DNA of 64,000 bases from Paenibacillus cellulositrophicus (GTDB lineage Bacteria; Bacillota; Bacilli; Paenibacillales; Paenibacillaceae), in the NCBI RefSeq assembly GCF_009363095.1, contig NZ_CP045296.1, positions 62,001 to 126,000 of the forward strand, read 5' to 3'. The notes beneath the pieces were generated by a model. It saw only the letters and a program-made list of their open reading frames with translations, ran no database searches and was not told the DNA's origin. Positions 43,222-51,210 of this stretch are shown one piece after another. The position numbers and the translations under genes were made by a program. Each line of letters starts with the position of its first letter. The stretch's first letter is position 1.

Positions 43222-44181
43222 ACGGTCGAAAAGCATCTGCTTATTTACGATGTCGACTGGTGGATCCTGGGTAAGACGGCCAAGATCATTCAACAGCATC
43301 ATCCCTGCCTGGATATCATGTCCGCCAAACAACTGGAGGAGAGCATCGGGAGCAGGGGCAGCGAGGCGCTGAACCGGGAATATTCCCGCATCTCCGCCAT
43401 GTGCCTGGGCCTGGCGGCATTTGCCATCTTTAAGCATATCCGGATCGATTCATCCGCTGCGGTCTCCTATTATTATTTCAGCAAAAATTACGACACGTTC
43501 CGTGAATGGGCTGACAAGCCGGAACCCGATCCCGATTTTTTGCGTCTGGTGATTCCCCGCATCGGCTCGATCGGGGCGATGAATCTGAAGCTGACCGAGT
43601 GCCTCGCAGCGATGGCACCGGCTGCTTCCGTCCGCCATATCGGACACTTTGTCGACCATGCGCTGTTCCATCCCGTTCCTGCGGATGGGGAGCCCTTGGA
43701 GCAGGAAGGCCGGCCGCTCGTCATCGGGTGGGCGGGAGATCCGGGAAAGGCATCCAAACGTTATGCGGCTCTGTACGAGCCAGTCAAACGTCATTTTGCC
43801 GGCCGGCCGGAAGTGCGCTTCGTTGAAACGGCCGGAGCATATGCGCACGAAGAGATGCCGCGCTTCTATCGGGATATTGACCTGCTTCTGATCACGTCGG
43901 CGAATGAAGGGGGCGGAGCAACGGCGCTTGAGGCTTTTGCCAGCGGCAAACCGGTGCTGTCAACCAACGTCGGATACGTAAAGGAAGCGGCCCATCCCAG
44001 CGGGCATCATTTAATTTTGGACCGTGACGATCCCGGGGCATTTATCCAGGCCATTGACGGCTGCCTGCAGGAAAGATCGCGTTTAAGGGAAATCGGGCGT
44101 CTGTGCAGAACGGAAATCGAAGCGCGCTGGACCATCGAGGCAGGCGTGAAACGCTGGCTCGCCGTCTTGTTTGGAATATAG
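43222..44181 (+). CDS. GT4-like glycosyltransferase with non-canonical start
   Basis: Transferase with a GT-B-like C-terminal half: LVIGWAGDPGKASKRY, then the donor-site segment LLITSANEGGGATALEAFASGKPVLSTNVGYV. The first ATG in frame is 43318, but the frame is protein-like upstream (LLIYDVDWWILGKTAKIIQQ) back to a TGA at 43207. AGGAGG (43211-43216) is 5 bp before an ACG at 43222 that would read as M-VEKHLLIYDVDW. I give that as the start: either a rare ACG start or an ATG lost by mutation or sequencing error. Expected product is 319 residues. First gene of the glycosylation island; the next gene starts 15 bp downstream. Confidence 0.75.
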   Translation, partial: TVEKHLLIYDVDWWILGKTAKIIQQHHPCLDIMSAKQLEESIGSRGSEALNREYSRISAMCLGLAAFAIFKHIRIDSSAAVSYYYFSKNYDTFREWADKPEPDPDFLRLVIPRIGSIGAMNLKLTECLAAMAPAASVRHIGHFVDHALFHPVPADGEPLEQEGRPLVIGWAGDPGKASKRYAALYEPVKRHFAGRPEVRFVETAGAYAHEEMPRFYRDIDLLLITSANEGGGATALEAFASGKPVLSTNVGYVKEAAHPSGHHLILDRDDPGAFIQAIDGCLQERSRLREIGRLCRTEIEARWTIEAGVKRWLAVLFGI

Positions 44182-44196
44182 GAGGTGACGACTCAC

Positions 44197-44712
44197 ATGG
44201 GCACATCCAACTGGCAGAACCTGTCTTATTGCGTGGAACTCATCCGGAAGGAGGCCCCGTCCAGCGTTCTTGACATCGGGGTCGGGTTCGGCCGGTGGGG
44301 CATGCTCTGCAGGGAATTTCTCGACGTCTGGCAGGGGCGCGTCTTTCGTGAGCAGTGGCAGACGAGGATCGAGGGGGTCGAGGTTTTTCCGAAAAATGTG
44401 GACGACTATCATCCATACTTTTACAACCATATATATATTGGGGACGCCTATGAACTGATGATGAAACGGCGGATTGGAGCCTATGATTTGATCATTATGG
44501 GCGATGTCCTTGAGCATATCGAGAAGGAGCGGGGGACCGCGCTCCTAGAAGCCTGTCTGAAGCAATGCCGCAGCCTGCTCTTGAACGTTCCGATTGGGCC
44601 TGATTGGCCGCAGGGCGCCGAATACGGCAACGAATACGAAACCCATCGCAGCGTTTGGACGGAGGAATCCGACCGCCTCCAAGCGCATGTTCAAGGATTA
44701 TATCCAGCGTGA
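44197..44712 (+). CDS. SAM-dependent methyltransferase, probable C-terminal frameshift
   Basis: Class I methyltransferase of 171 residues as read. Motif I is VLDIGVGFGRWG (about 25-36), followed by IEGVEVFPKNVDDY and YDLIIMGDVLEHIEKE. ATG 44197 is 9 bp after AGGAGGTG. The last dozen codons (DRLQAHVQGLYPA) look unlike protein. The +1 frame carries on in family style as MFKDYIQRDFATYLFQGAQ to a TAA at 44753-44755. A 1-bp insertion or 2-bp deletion near 44665-44685 would explain it. Probably modifies glycans of the island's target; substrate unknown. Confidence 0.75.
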   Translation: MGTSNWQNLSYCVELIRKEAPSSVLDIGVGFGRWGMLCREFLDVWQGRVFREQWQTRIEGVEVFPKNVDDYHPYFYNHIYIGDAYELMMKRRIGAYDLIIMGDVLEHIEKERGTALLEACLKQCRSLLLNVPIGPDWPQGAEYGNEYETHRSVWTEESDRLQAHVQGLYPA

Positions 44713-44803
44713 CTTTGCCACTTATTTGTTCCAGGGCGCACAGCCGCACGGTTAAAAGTCAGAGGCTTTGGTCAATATCAACACCGAATGGGGGAAGCGC
44801 CAT

Positions 44804-45919
44804 ATGACAGGGCATGGTGCCAGCAGAGATTATGTAGTAACTGAAATCCCTGTTGAGCTGCTGTTCACCGAATTGGATGTTCGATCGGCCCGTACCGATC
44901 ATCTGATCAAATCGTTTACTGACCGTTGGTACGAACACCATCTTCAGTATGCCGACATTTCCATCATGCGGCTCGTTCCGCACCGGGAGCTGTACCGTTA
45001 CTTTGCCGGGGAGCCGGGGGCTGCGCCGGATGCTTACCTGGATTGGTATGAGCAGATTCATGTAACTCGGGGAATAGCCCCTCCAATGTCCCGCAAAGGG
45101 CTGTTGATTCAAAGACGGATGGAATACGAAAATATGCAGTCTGAGCTCCGCAGCGGATCGGACTTTTTTTTCGATCATCCGATCAAAGCGAAATGGAATC
45201 CGGCCGGATATTTCAATGTTTTGGACGGACATCACAGGGCTTGTTTTTTGTACTGCCTCGGCTTTCGGAGGATTCCGGTCCGAATCCCGCTTCAGGATTA
45301 TAAGGTCTGGCTTCACTCCGCGGCAGCGGCTGACGTCGAGCAAACGATGAAGGACCAGCATCGAACGCTGATTTATACGCCGATCTTACACCCGCAGTTT
45401 TATGATATGCGCAGCGAGCGGGACGAGACATATCCAACGAGGCTTGACCATATTGCCCGGTTTTTGGGGCCAGGGAAGTTGAAAGGCAGGAGCATCCTGG
45501 ACATCGGCTGCAACATTGGATACTATTCCAGGCATTTTGTCAGGGAAGGGGCGGACGTCACCGGGGTGGAACCGGATCCGGACCACCATTCCCTCCTTCA
45601 CAAGCTGAACGCGATGGAGCGGACGGCATTTTCCGTCATCACGGAGCGATTTGAAGAATCTGATGCCGTGCAGCAATACGATATCGGACTATTGCTGACC
45701 GTTTTTTATCACATCATGAAAGATCCGGAAGCTTGCAGGCGGTTTCTTGCCCAGCTGGACCGGAGCGTCTGCGGTCTGCTCTTCTGGGAATCCGGGGATG
45801 CCATTGAATCGGAGAAGAAGATGCTGATGGAGAATACCGGTTTTAAGCATTATGAAAAGCTGGCGGATACGTTCGGCACGGGGAAATACCGGGAACTCGG
45901 TGTTTTTCGTAAAGCATAG
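44804..45919 (+). CDS. Fusion of ParB/Srx-like domain and methyltransferase
   Basis: Product of 371 residues in two parts. The N-terminal about 165 residues end in KWNPAGYFNVLDGHHRACFL, which resembles the GHHR nucleotide-binding loop of the ParB/sulfiredoxin fold. Residues about 210-371 form a class I methyltransferase (RSILDIGCNIGYYSRHFV, VEPDPDH). The ATG at 44804 has GGGGGAAG 8 bp upstream; TTG 44768 is an alternative with an AGAGG only 2 bp away. It lies between another methyltransferase and glycosyltransferase genes, suggesting work on the same glycan or glycolipid. The function is not known. Confidence 0.7.
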   Translation: MTGHGASRDYVVTEIPVELLFTELDVRSARTDHLIKSFTDRWYEHHLQYADISIMRLVPHRELYRYFAGEPGAAPDAYLDWYEQIHVTRGIAPPMSRKGLLIQRRMEYENMQSELRSGSDFFFDHPIKAKWNPAGYFNVLDGHHRACFLYCLGFRRIPVRIPLQDYKVWLHSAAAADVEQTMKDQHRTLIYTPILHPQFYDMRSERDETYPTRLDHIARFLGPGKLKGRSILDIGCNIGYYSRHFVREGADVTGVEPDPDHHSLLHKLNAMERTAFSVITERFEESDAVQQYDIGLLLTVFYHIMKDPEACRRFLAQLDRSVCGLLFWESGDAIESEKKMLMENTGFKHYEKLADTFGTGKYRELGVFRKA

Positions 45920-45963
45920 ACCGGCAAGCCGGTTAATCTATCGGAAGCAGAGGTGAGATGTGG

Positions 45964-46656
45964 ATGCATGACGAATTGTCCGTACTGATCCCATACCAGC
46001 CGGACGGCGGGCCGAGGGATGAGGCGCTGTCCTTTGTTCTTCGGTTTTACAAGCATATTCTGCCCTCGGCGGATATTTGCATCGGGGAGATCGGCGCGGA
46101 CGAACCTTTCAGCAGATCCAGGGCGATCAACCGGGCGGCGTCCCGGGCAAGCGGCAGCATCTTCATTATTGCCGACGGTGATATCGTCTACGACCCGCAG
46201 CTGGTGGCCGATTCGGTCCGCTGGATCGAGCAGGGGCGGTGGGTCATTCCGTTCAGCCGGATCAACCGGCTGACACAGCGCGTCTCCAGGTTGGTCATAG
46301 AGGGAGAAGCCATCTGGCCCCTGGAAACCGAACCGGATACCAGGGAAGAACATGCCGCCTTTTTCGTCGGGGGATTAAATATTGTCGGCCGGAGCGCATT
46401 TGAACAAATTGGCGGTTACGATGAGCGTTTCATCGGCTGGGGCGGCGAGGACGAGGCTTTTGCTTATACGATGGATACACTGGTGGGCGAGCATATCCGT
46501 CTCGATGGACTGATGTACCATTTCTGGCATCCTTTCGTTGGTCCGCAGGGCAACCCCCATTATGAGCATAATTACAGGCTTTTTCAACGATACAGAGCTG
46601 CTCGCGGTGACAGGGAGTCGATGAACGAGCTGATTCGGGAAAAAGCAGGCGGGTAA
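45964..46656 (+). CDS. GT-A-type glycosyltransferase (GT2/GT7-like)
   Basis: Transferase of 230 residues. N-terminal strand LSVLIPYQPDGG, a metal-binding DGD in IFIIADGDIVYD, and a C-terminal GT7C-like block FVGGLNIVGRSAFEQIGGYDERFIGWGGEDE. ATG 45964 has AGAGGTG 8 bp upstream; ATG 45958 is too close to it. The short length means one catalytic domain only. Cytoplasmic or membrane-peripheral. Confidence 0.85.
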   Translation: MHDELSVLIPYQPDGGPRDEALSFVLRFYKHILPSADICIGEIGADEPFSRSRAINRAASRASGSIFIIADGDIVYDPQLVADSVRWIEQGRWVIPFSRINRLTQRVSRLVIEGEAIWPLETEPDTREEHAAFFVGGLNIVGRSAFEQIGGYDERFIGWGGEDEAFAYTMDTLVGEHIRLDGLMYHFWHPFVGPQGNPHYEHNYRLFQRYRAARGDRESMNELIREKAGG

Positions 46657-46727
46657 GCCATGACTGTGAGGCGTTCCGTTGTAACAAGGCCAGCATGGGA
46701 TGAACAGGAAAGGAAGGAGCAGAATCT

Positions 46728-47501
46728 ATGACATTATCGGTCATTGTCCCGATCCTGAATGAAGAGACCTTTGTTCCTTTGTATTTGGAGAGCGTGGCAG
46801 CCTTTGCCGATGAAATCATTATCGTGGATGGGGGAAGCACGGACGGAAGCCTGGAGCATATTGCCCGGCTGGAGACAAAGTATCCGATCAAGCTGTTTAC
46901 GATGCCGCAGACAGGTCTTCCTTATACCGAGGACTGGAACGAATCGGAAGTACGGAACTTTTTGATCGGTCAGGCCACCGGAGACTGGATTATGAACCTC
47001 GATATCGATGAAATGATGGACGACAGGTTCCGGGATTTGCTGCCTGAGCTGATGGCGAACACCGCCGTTGATGTCTATCAATTTCCGTTTGTGAACTTTT
47101 GGAGGGATCCGAACACGATCCGGGTCAACAGTCCAGGGGATGAGCGCTGGTCCAATGACATCACCCGGATGTGGCGGGCCGGCAAAGGCATCCGTTACCG
47201 GGACGAGAAGCATCACTGCACTTTGGAAGCGGCCGGCGGAGCCAGCATTTGGAGCCTTCCGCGCGGACGGTCCGACGTCAACGTATACCATTACCACTAT
47301 GCGATTGGCAAGCGGATCAAATATAACGACAACCGCAGAGGAGATGTCAATCTGCTGAACAATGAAGGGGAACCGGACTGGAATTACAGCCATAAGGAGT
47401 ACCAAATTGCCACGGTCCCTTTTCAAGGAGAGCATCCGGCCGTCATTCGGCGCTATTTGGAGCAGCTGAATAGCAATGGTAAGAGCACTCCAAACCTTTG
47501 A
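46728..47501 (+). CDS. Family 2 glycosyltransferase
   Basis: Single GT2 domain, 257 residues: LSVIVPILNEETFVPLYLES, then IIIVDGGSTDGS and the DxD-type MNLDIDEMMDD. The C-terminal half has a conserved HHCTLEA and YHYHYAIGKRIKYNDNRR segment that resembles the SPBc2/SunS-like and LgtF groups. RBS GGAAGGAG upstream. Last gene of the plus-strand glycosylation operon, before a bidirectional terminator. Confidence 0.9.
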   Translation: MTLSVIVPILNEETFVPLYLESVAAFADEIIIVDGGSTDGSLEHIARLETKYPIKLFTMPQTGLPYTEDWNESEVRNFLIGQATGDWIMNLDIDEMMDDRFRDLLPELMANTAVDVYQFPFVNFWRDPNTIRVNSPGDERWSNDITRMWRAGKGIRYRDEKHHCTLEAAGGASIWSLPRGRSDVNVYHYHYAIGKRIKYNDNRRGDVNLLNNEGEPDWNYSHKEYQIATVPFQGEHPAVIRRYLEQLNSNGKSTPNL

Positions 47502-47515
47502 AGCATGAAAAGAAC

Positions 47516-47568
47516 TAAAGCCCTCACTGCCGAACCGGGAATAATCCGGGATCCGGGTGAGGGCTTTA
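47516..47568. terminator. Bidirectional terminator between convergent genes
   Basis: Stem TAAAGCCCTCAC/GTGAGGGCTTTA with an inner CCGG stem. It separates the plus-strand operon from the large minus-strand glycosyltransferase. Confidence 0.75.
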
Positions 47569-47624
47569 TCGTGACATCCCATTTGCCTCGAAACGAATGA
47601 TTCAGCCATCGACGTAAAGGCCTA

Positions 47625-50249
47625 TCATGCAAGCGACTGCTGAACGATCCGGGACGCTTCAGGCTCATCGTACAGCTGAACTTCCGGTAATTTGGCGGCC
47701 AGCAGCTCGAATTGACTAACCTGGTAGCATTTTCTATCCACCGCATAACGATCGGCATGAATCTCTTCGAACACCTGCTGCGACCCGCAATAAACGGCTA
47801 AATCGAAGCTGACCTGGCTGAACAAATCGATCCGGTTGGTCAAATACAGCCGGGGGCCTGCCTTGCGGATGCCGACGACAGGATGCTGAAGATATGTCAG
47901 CGTGTAGACAATCACGGTGCAGTCGTCCCTTTGGGCGAACTGCTTCACCAGCTGCTGCCATCTTGCAGGTTCGTCACTCCAGGACAATTCACCAAGCAGC
48001 AGCACCCGCTTTTCTCCAGGATGGAGAGCATCGGCCTGTTCCCGGACTTCTTCCGGGGTTGCGGACAGGTTAAAAGGGTTCAACGGACCTTTGGGCAGCT
48101 GCCACGACTTGGTCCACTTTGCTTCATAATAATGCTTGTTTCGTTCCCACAGCGATTGATATTCCTGGTTTTTCAGCTTCTTGATCGTTGCGCTGCCGTG
48201 ATGGTACACAAAGGCGTCTTCAACGATCACCATCCGGTAACCCGCTTGCTTGACCCGTTCACAGTAATCGTCGTCTTCAAACATACCGATGCCGTAATGA
48301 CGGTCCAGCGGCCCGATCTCTTCAAATGCGCTGCGCCGGATGGCCACACAGAAAAATCCGAGCAGTCCGGTTTCGCGGGTGCGTCCGCGGTAATTTTCAT
48401 AAAACTCCTGCAGCCAGCCGGGATCCGCTCCCTGTACGGGGTCACCGATAAAAAAGTCAAGCGCCTGATCATTCCCTACGTGGTTGGACATCGGTCCGGT
48501 CATGGCGATATCGCTGTGTTCCTGCATCGGCCGGATCAGCTTGGGAACCCAGGTCGAGTCGGGGACAATCGTATCGTTATTAAGAAGGATCAGATATTCG
48601 CCGGTGGCACAGCTTGCTCCCAATGAGTTCCCCTCGGCAAACCCCAGATTGATGGGTGAAAAGACGGTCTGCACCGGTTTCTGCGCCAACGTCGCAAGCT
48701 GAACACGGGTCTGATCGGTGGAGCCGTTATCGACTACAATGATCTCCATGTTCGGATAGGCGTCTTTCCGAAGCAGGCTTTTCAGACACTGCCGGGTGAA
48801 CGACCAGTTGTTATGGGTCACGATGACGATGCTAACCTTCGGAAAAATATGCTGCACAATGGCCCGATGCAGCATTTCGTATCGATGCCCCCACGTATTG
48901 CACATGGCAAATTTACGCCGGATTCTCGCGGCTTCCGGCTGCGCCGCCTCGATGCTGAGCGTCCGCTCCACCGCCGCCTCGAACGCTGCAGGGGAATCCG
49001 CGATCTCCACCATGTCCGAGGCGATTTCGGTCAGCTCGGGCAAGGGGGTGGAAACGACCGGCTTGCCCGCCGCCAAATATTCATAAAGCTTGACGGGGTT
49101 TGTCGCCTGGGTCAAGTTGTTCTGGACGAACGGAATGATCGCGCAGTCAAATCGGTGAAGATAGCCGGGAAGCTCCTCATAGGGCTTCTCCCCGAGCAGC
49201 AGGACGTTCGGCAGCTGTTCCACCCCGGAGGTGTCACAGCCGAACGTATGGCCGATTAAGGCAAAGGTCCATTCCGGCCTGTTCCGGGCCATCGTTTCAA
49301 TCAAACTGATATCAAACCAATCCGAGATCGCGCCGTAATAACCGATCACCGGGCCGGTAATGCCGCTGAGTTCTGCGGGGCCGCTGCCCGCCCAGCCGGC
49401 GAAATGGCTGACATCGGCAGCGTTGCGCACCAGAATCGATGAGGGATTCAGCTCAAGGACACGCTGATGAAGAACTTGCGAGGAAGTGATCACCACATTT
49501 GCTTTTTGGATCAGCAGGTCTTCCTGATGAATAACGTCGGCATGATTGGTCGAAAACCCGGCATGATCGTCCATGCAGTCATACATGATGTTGTGCTGGT
49601 TCATCGCCGTGACAAGCGGAGTCCAAAACGGAAGGTCGACGATGGATACATACGAGGTGACCGTAAATTTGGCAAGGACATGTTCCAGTGACCATTTCAA
49701 ATATTGGATATCCAAATCGTCCATTTGGTCCTGATACAAGTTTAGACGTCTATGGGCACAGAGGGTCACCAGCCATACGTTCCGGTCTACCTTTTTGAAT
49801 TTGACATAGCGGCAGACCTCATCCCTGGCGGCATGCTCCTTTGAGATGCAGACGACGTCCGTCGTTATATAAAAAACGCGGTGATCTCGTGCGGCGAACT
49901 GCCGGGACACCTGCTGCGGGCGCTGCCAGCGGAAGTCCCAGTCAATAACGGGAAACCGGATGATGTCATAGGGTACCGCCGAATCCTGGCCGGGTTTTGC
50001 TGTTCGAAGATCCTGCATGGGCTCCATTGCAGGAGGGGCCGTGTTTGGGAAGCGAGGGGGCGAATACGCCCCAAGGTGCTGCCCTGGAAAAGGCTCCATC
50101 GGCAGAGAATTGCGCGGTGAAGCAAGTGCGGTTAATTTGAGGTCGAGGGCACGGTTTGGCTTTGCGGAATGAATGCTTTTTGATCTATGGACCATGGAAG
50201 CAGACAATTGACGGGGTGTCTTTCTGGATCGATTCCTCGGTTTATTCAA
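47625..50249 (-). CDS. Two-domain glycosyltransferase (GT4-like plus GT2)
   Basis: Large transferase of 874 residues with two catalytic modules. After a basic, probably disordered N-terminus (1-90) comes a GT-B-like domain (about 93-440; FPVIDWDFRWQRPQQVSRQF, then IIPFVQNNLTQATNPVKLYEYLAAG). A GT2 domain follows (about 473-745; VSIVIVTHNNWSFTRQCLKS, DNGSTDQT, LLNNDT as the DxD-like site, ED..C). A third small Rossmann-like region ends the protein. The TTG start is 8 bp after GGGAGGAG. Such fusions build repeated sugar chains on spore or cell-surface proteins. Confidence 0.88.
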   Translation of the reverse strand: MNKPRNRSRKTPRQLSASMVHRSKSIHSAKPNRALDLKLTALASPRNSLPMEPFPGQHLGAYSPPRFPNTAPPAMEPMQDLRTAKPGQDSAVPYDIIRFPVIDWDFRWQRPQQVSRQFAARDHRVFYITTDVVCISKEHAARDEVCRYVKFKKVDRNVWLVTLCAHRRLNLYQDQMDDLDIQYLKWSLEHVLAKFTVTSYVSIVDLPFWTPLVTAMNQHNIMYDCMDDHAGFSTNHADVIHQEDLLIQKANVVITSSQVLHQRVLELNPSSILVRNAADVSHFAGWAGSGPAELSGITGPVIGYYGAISDWFDISLIETMARNRPEWTFALIGHTFGCDTSGVEQLPNVLLLGEKPYEELPGYLHRFDCAIIPFVQNNLTQATNPVKLYEYLAAGKPVVSTPLPELTEIASDMVEIADSPAAFEAAVERTLSIEAAQPEAARIRRKFAMCNTWGHRYEMLHRAIVQHIFPKVSIVIVTHNNWSFTRQCLKSLLRKDAYPNMEIIVVDNGSTDQTRVQLATLAQKPVQTVFSPINLGFAEGNSLGASCATGEYLILLNNDTIVPDSTWVPKLIRPMQEHSDIAMTGPMSNHVGNDQALDFFIGDPVQGADPGWLQEFYENYRGRTRETGLLGFFCVAIRRSAFEEIGPLDRHYGIGMFEDDDYCERVKQAGYRMVIVEDAFVYHHGSATIKKLKNQEYQSLWERNKHYYEAKWTKSWQLPKGPLNPFNLSATPEEVREQADALHPGEKRVLLLGELSWSDEPARWQQLVKQFAQRDDCTVIVYTLTYLQHPVVGIRKAGPRLYLTNRIDLFSQVSFDLAVYCGSQQVFEEIHADRYAVDRKCYQVSQFELLAAKLPEVQLYDEPEASRIVQQSLA

Positions 50250-50426
50250 GCGCTATACTCCTCCCTAAACATTTGTCTATGTACAAAATATGTACCGGGT
50301 CAGATTTGCGTTTGGGTATAACACCATACAAGGGGATCATTTTTAGGGAAATTGCCCGGGTAAAGGCTTACCGCTGGGCATTTTGATCAACTTCCACTTG
50401 GCCTGGTCCCCATCGTTATCTACCTA

Positions 50427-50435
50427 CATATTGTA
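50427..50435 (+). promoter_or_regulatory. Possible sigma-K -10 element
   Basis: CATATTGTA matches the mother-cell consensus CATANNNTA and lies 28 bp before the start of the Pro/Gly-repeat protein gene. No convincing -35 could be placed, so this is tentative. Confidence 0.25.
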
Positions 50436-50462
50436 CCAATGACTATAAAGGAGGTAGGTCAA

Positions 50463-50975
50463 GTGAAATTGGTATTCATGAATAAGCACATGAAGGATTA
50501 CGGAACACATGTCCATCACAAAAAGAAGCGGCATCACCATCGGAAAAGAACGTGGCGGCTTCTGAAAGTGATCCATGATATCAAGCACCGGCTGTTGAAA
50601 CTGAAGCAGCAGTTTGAGAGCGTGGCAGGTACTGTGGCGGAGCTTTCGGCCCGGGTAAGCACGCTGGAGCAGCAGGTCGCCACGCTGAACAGCCGATTGG
50701 GCATTGGTCCAGGACCGGCACCAGGCCCGACACCAGGACCAGCACCGGCACCAGGCTCAGATCCAGGACCGGGCCCAGATCCGGCACCGGGTACGGGACC
50801 TACAGGCATCGTTGCTCTGCTGACTCCACGGATTAATACACGCGTCACGCTGGAAACGCCGGTAGGAACCATATTCGGCACCTTGATTCTGATTGGCGAA
50901 GACTATGTCCAGGTTCTTGAACCGGATGGAAGCAACGTATTGATACCGTTCCGCAGCTTGTTGGCCGTTTCATAA
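50463..50975 (+). CDS. Spore-surface-like protein with coiled coil and Pro/Gly repeat
   Basis: Product of 170 residues in four parts. A strongly basic, His-rich N-terminus (about 15-30, KKKRHHHRKR) is followed by a coiled coil (about 35-78, heptads around LKQQFESVAGTVAELSARV) and a Pro/Gly/Ala repeat of PGP and PAP units (about 80-115). The last 55 residues (LLTPRINTRVTLETPVGTIF...) resemble the DUF2642 beta domain of the next gene. GTG 50463 is 7 bp after AAAGGAGGT. No signal peptide, as usual for proteins assembled on the spore by the mother cell. Role as a coat or exosporium protein is inference. Confidence 0.75.
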   Translation: MKLVFMNKHMKDYGTHVHHKKKRHHHRKRTWRLLKVIHDIKHRLLKLKQQFESVAGTVAELSARVSTLEQQVATLNSRLGIGPGPAPGPTPGPAPAPGSDPGPGPDPAPGTGPTGIVALLTPRINTRVTLETPVGTIFGTLILIGEDYVQVLEPDGSNVLIPFRSLLAVS

Positions 50976-51002
50976 CCTTTGTGACTTCAGGAGGGAAAGC
51001 AT

Positions 51003-51206
51003 ATGAATTTTGAGGAAGCACTTGCCGTTTTTGTTGGCAGACATGTCGAAGTGCAGCAGACCAACCAGTTTATCCAGGGCACCCTGGCATCTTCTTCTGG
51101 GGGGATCCTGGCCGTGGATACAGTCAGTACAAATTACATCCCGACGGCGCAGCGCGTAAATATATCCACGAACAGCGTGGCGCTGGTCCGCATCCTGCCT
51201 CTGTAA
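51003..51206 (+). CDS. DUF2642-like small protein
   Basis: Protein of 67 residues forming one small beta domain (GRHVEVQQTNQFIQGTLASSSGGILAVDTV, then VNISTNSVALVRIL). This LSm-like pattern is common in Bacillaceae spore coat proteins (CotP/YuzF-like groups). It repeats the C-terminal domain of the preceding gene, so the two may assemble together. GGAGGG precedes the ATG, and the gap between the genes is 27 bp. Its stop is 4 bp from the end of the convergent glycosyltransferase. Confidence 0.75.
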   Translation: MNFEEALAVFVGRHVEVQQTNQFIQGTLASSSGGILAVDTVSTNYIPTAQRVNISTNSVALVRILPL

Positions 51207-51210
51207 TCAT

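Noticed and set aside
50156-50386. 76-codon plus-strand frame before the coat-like genes
   Set aside because: Overlaps the start and RBS of the TTG-started glycosyltransferase on the other strand and has no RBS of its own.
50700-50800. Short tandem-like DNA repeat that might be taken for a CRISPR or minisatellite
   Set aside because: It is the in-frame coding repeat for Pro/Gly units of the protein at 50463; units are irregular and there are no spacers.
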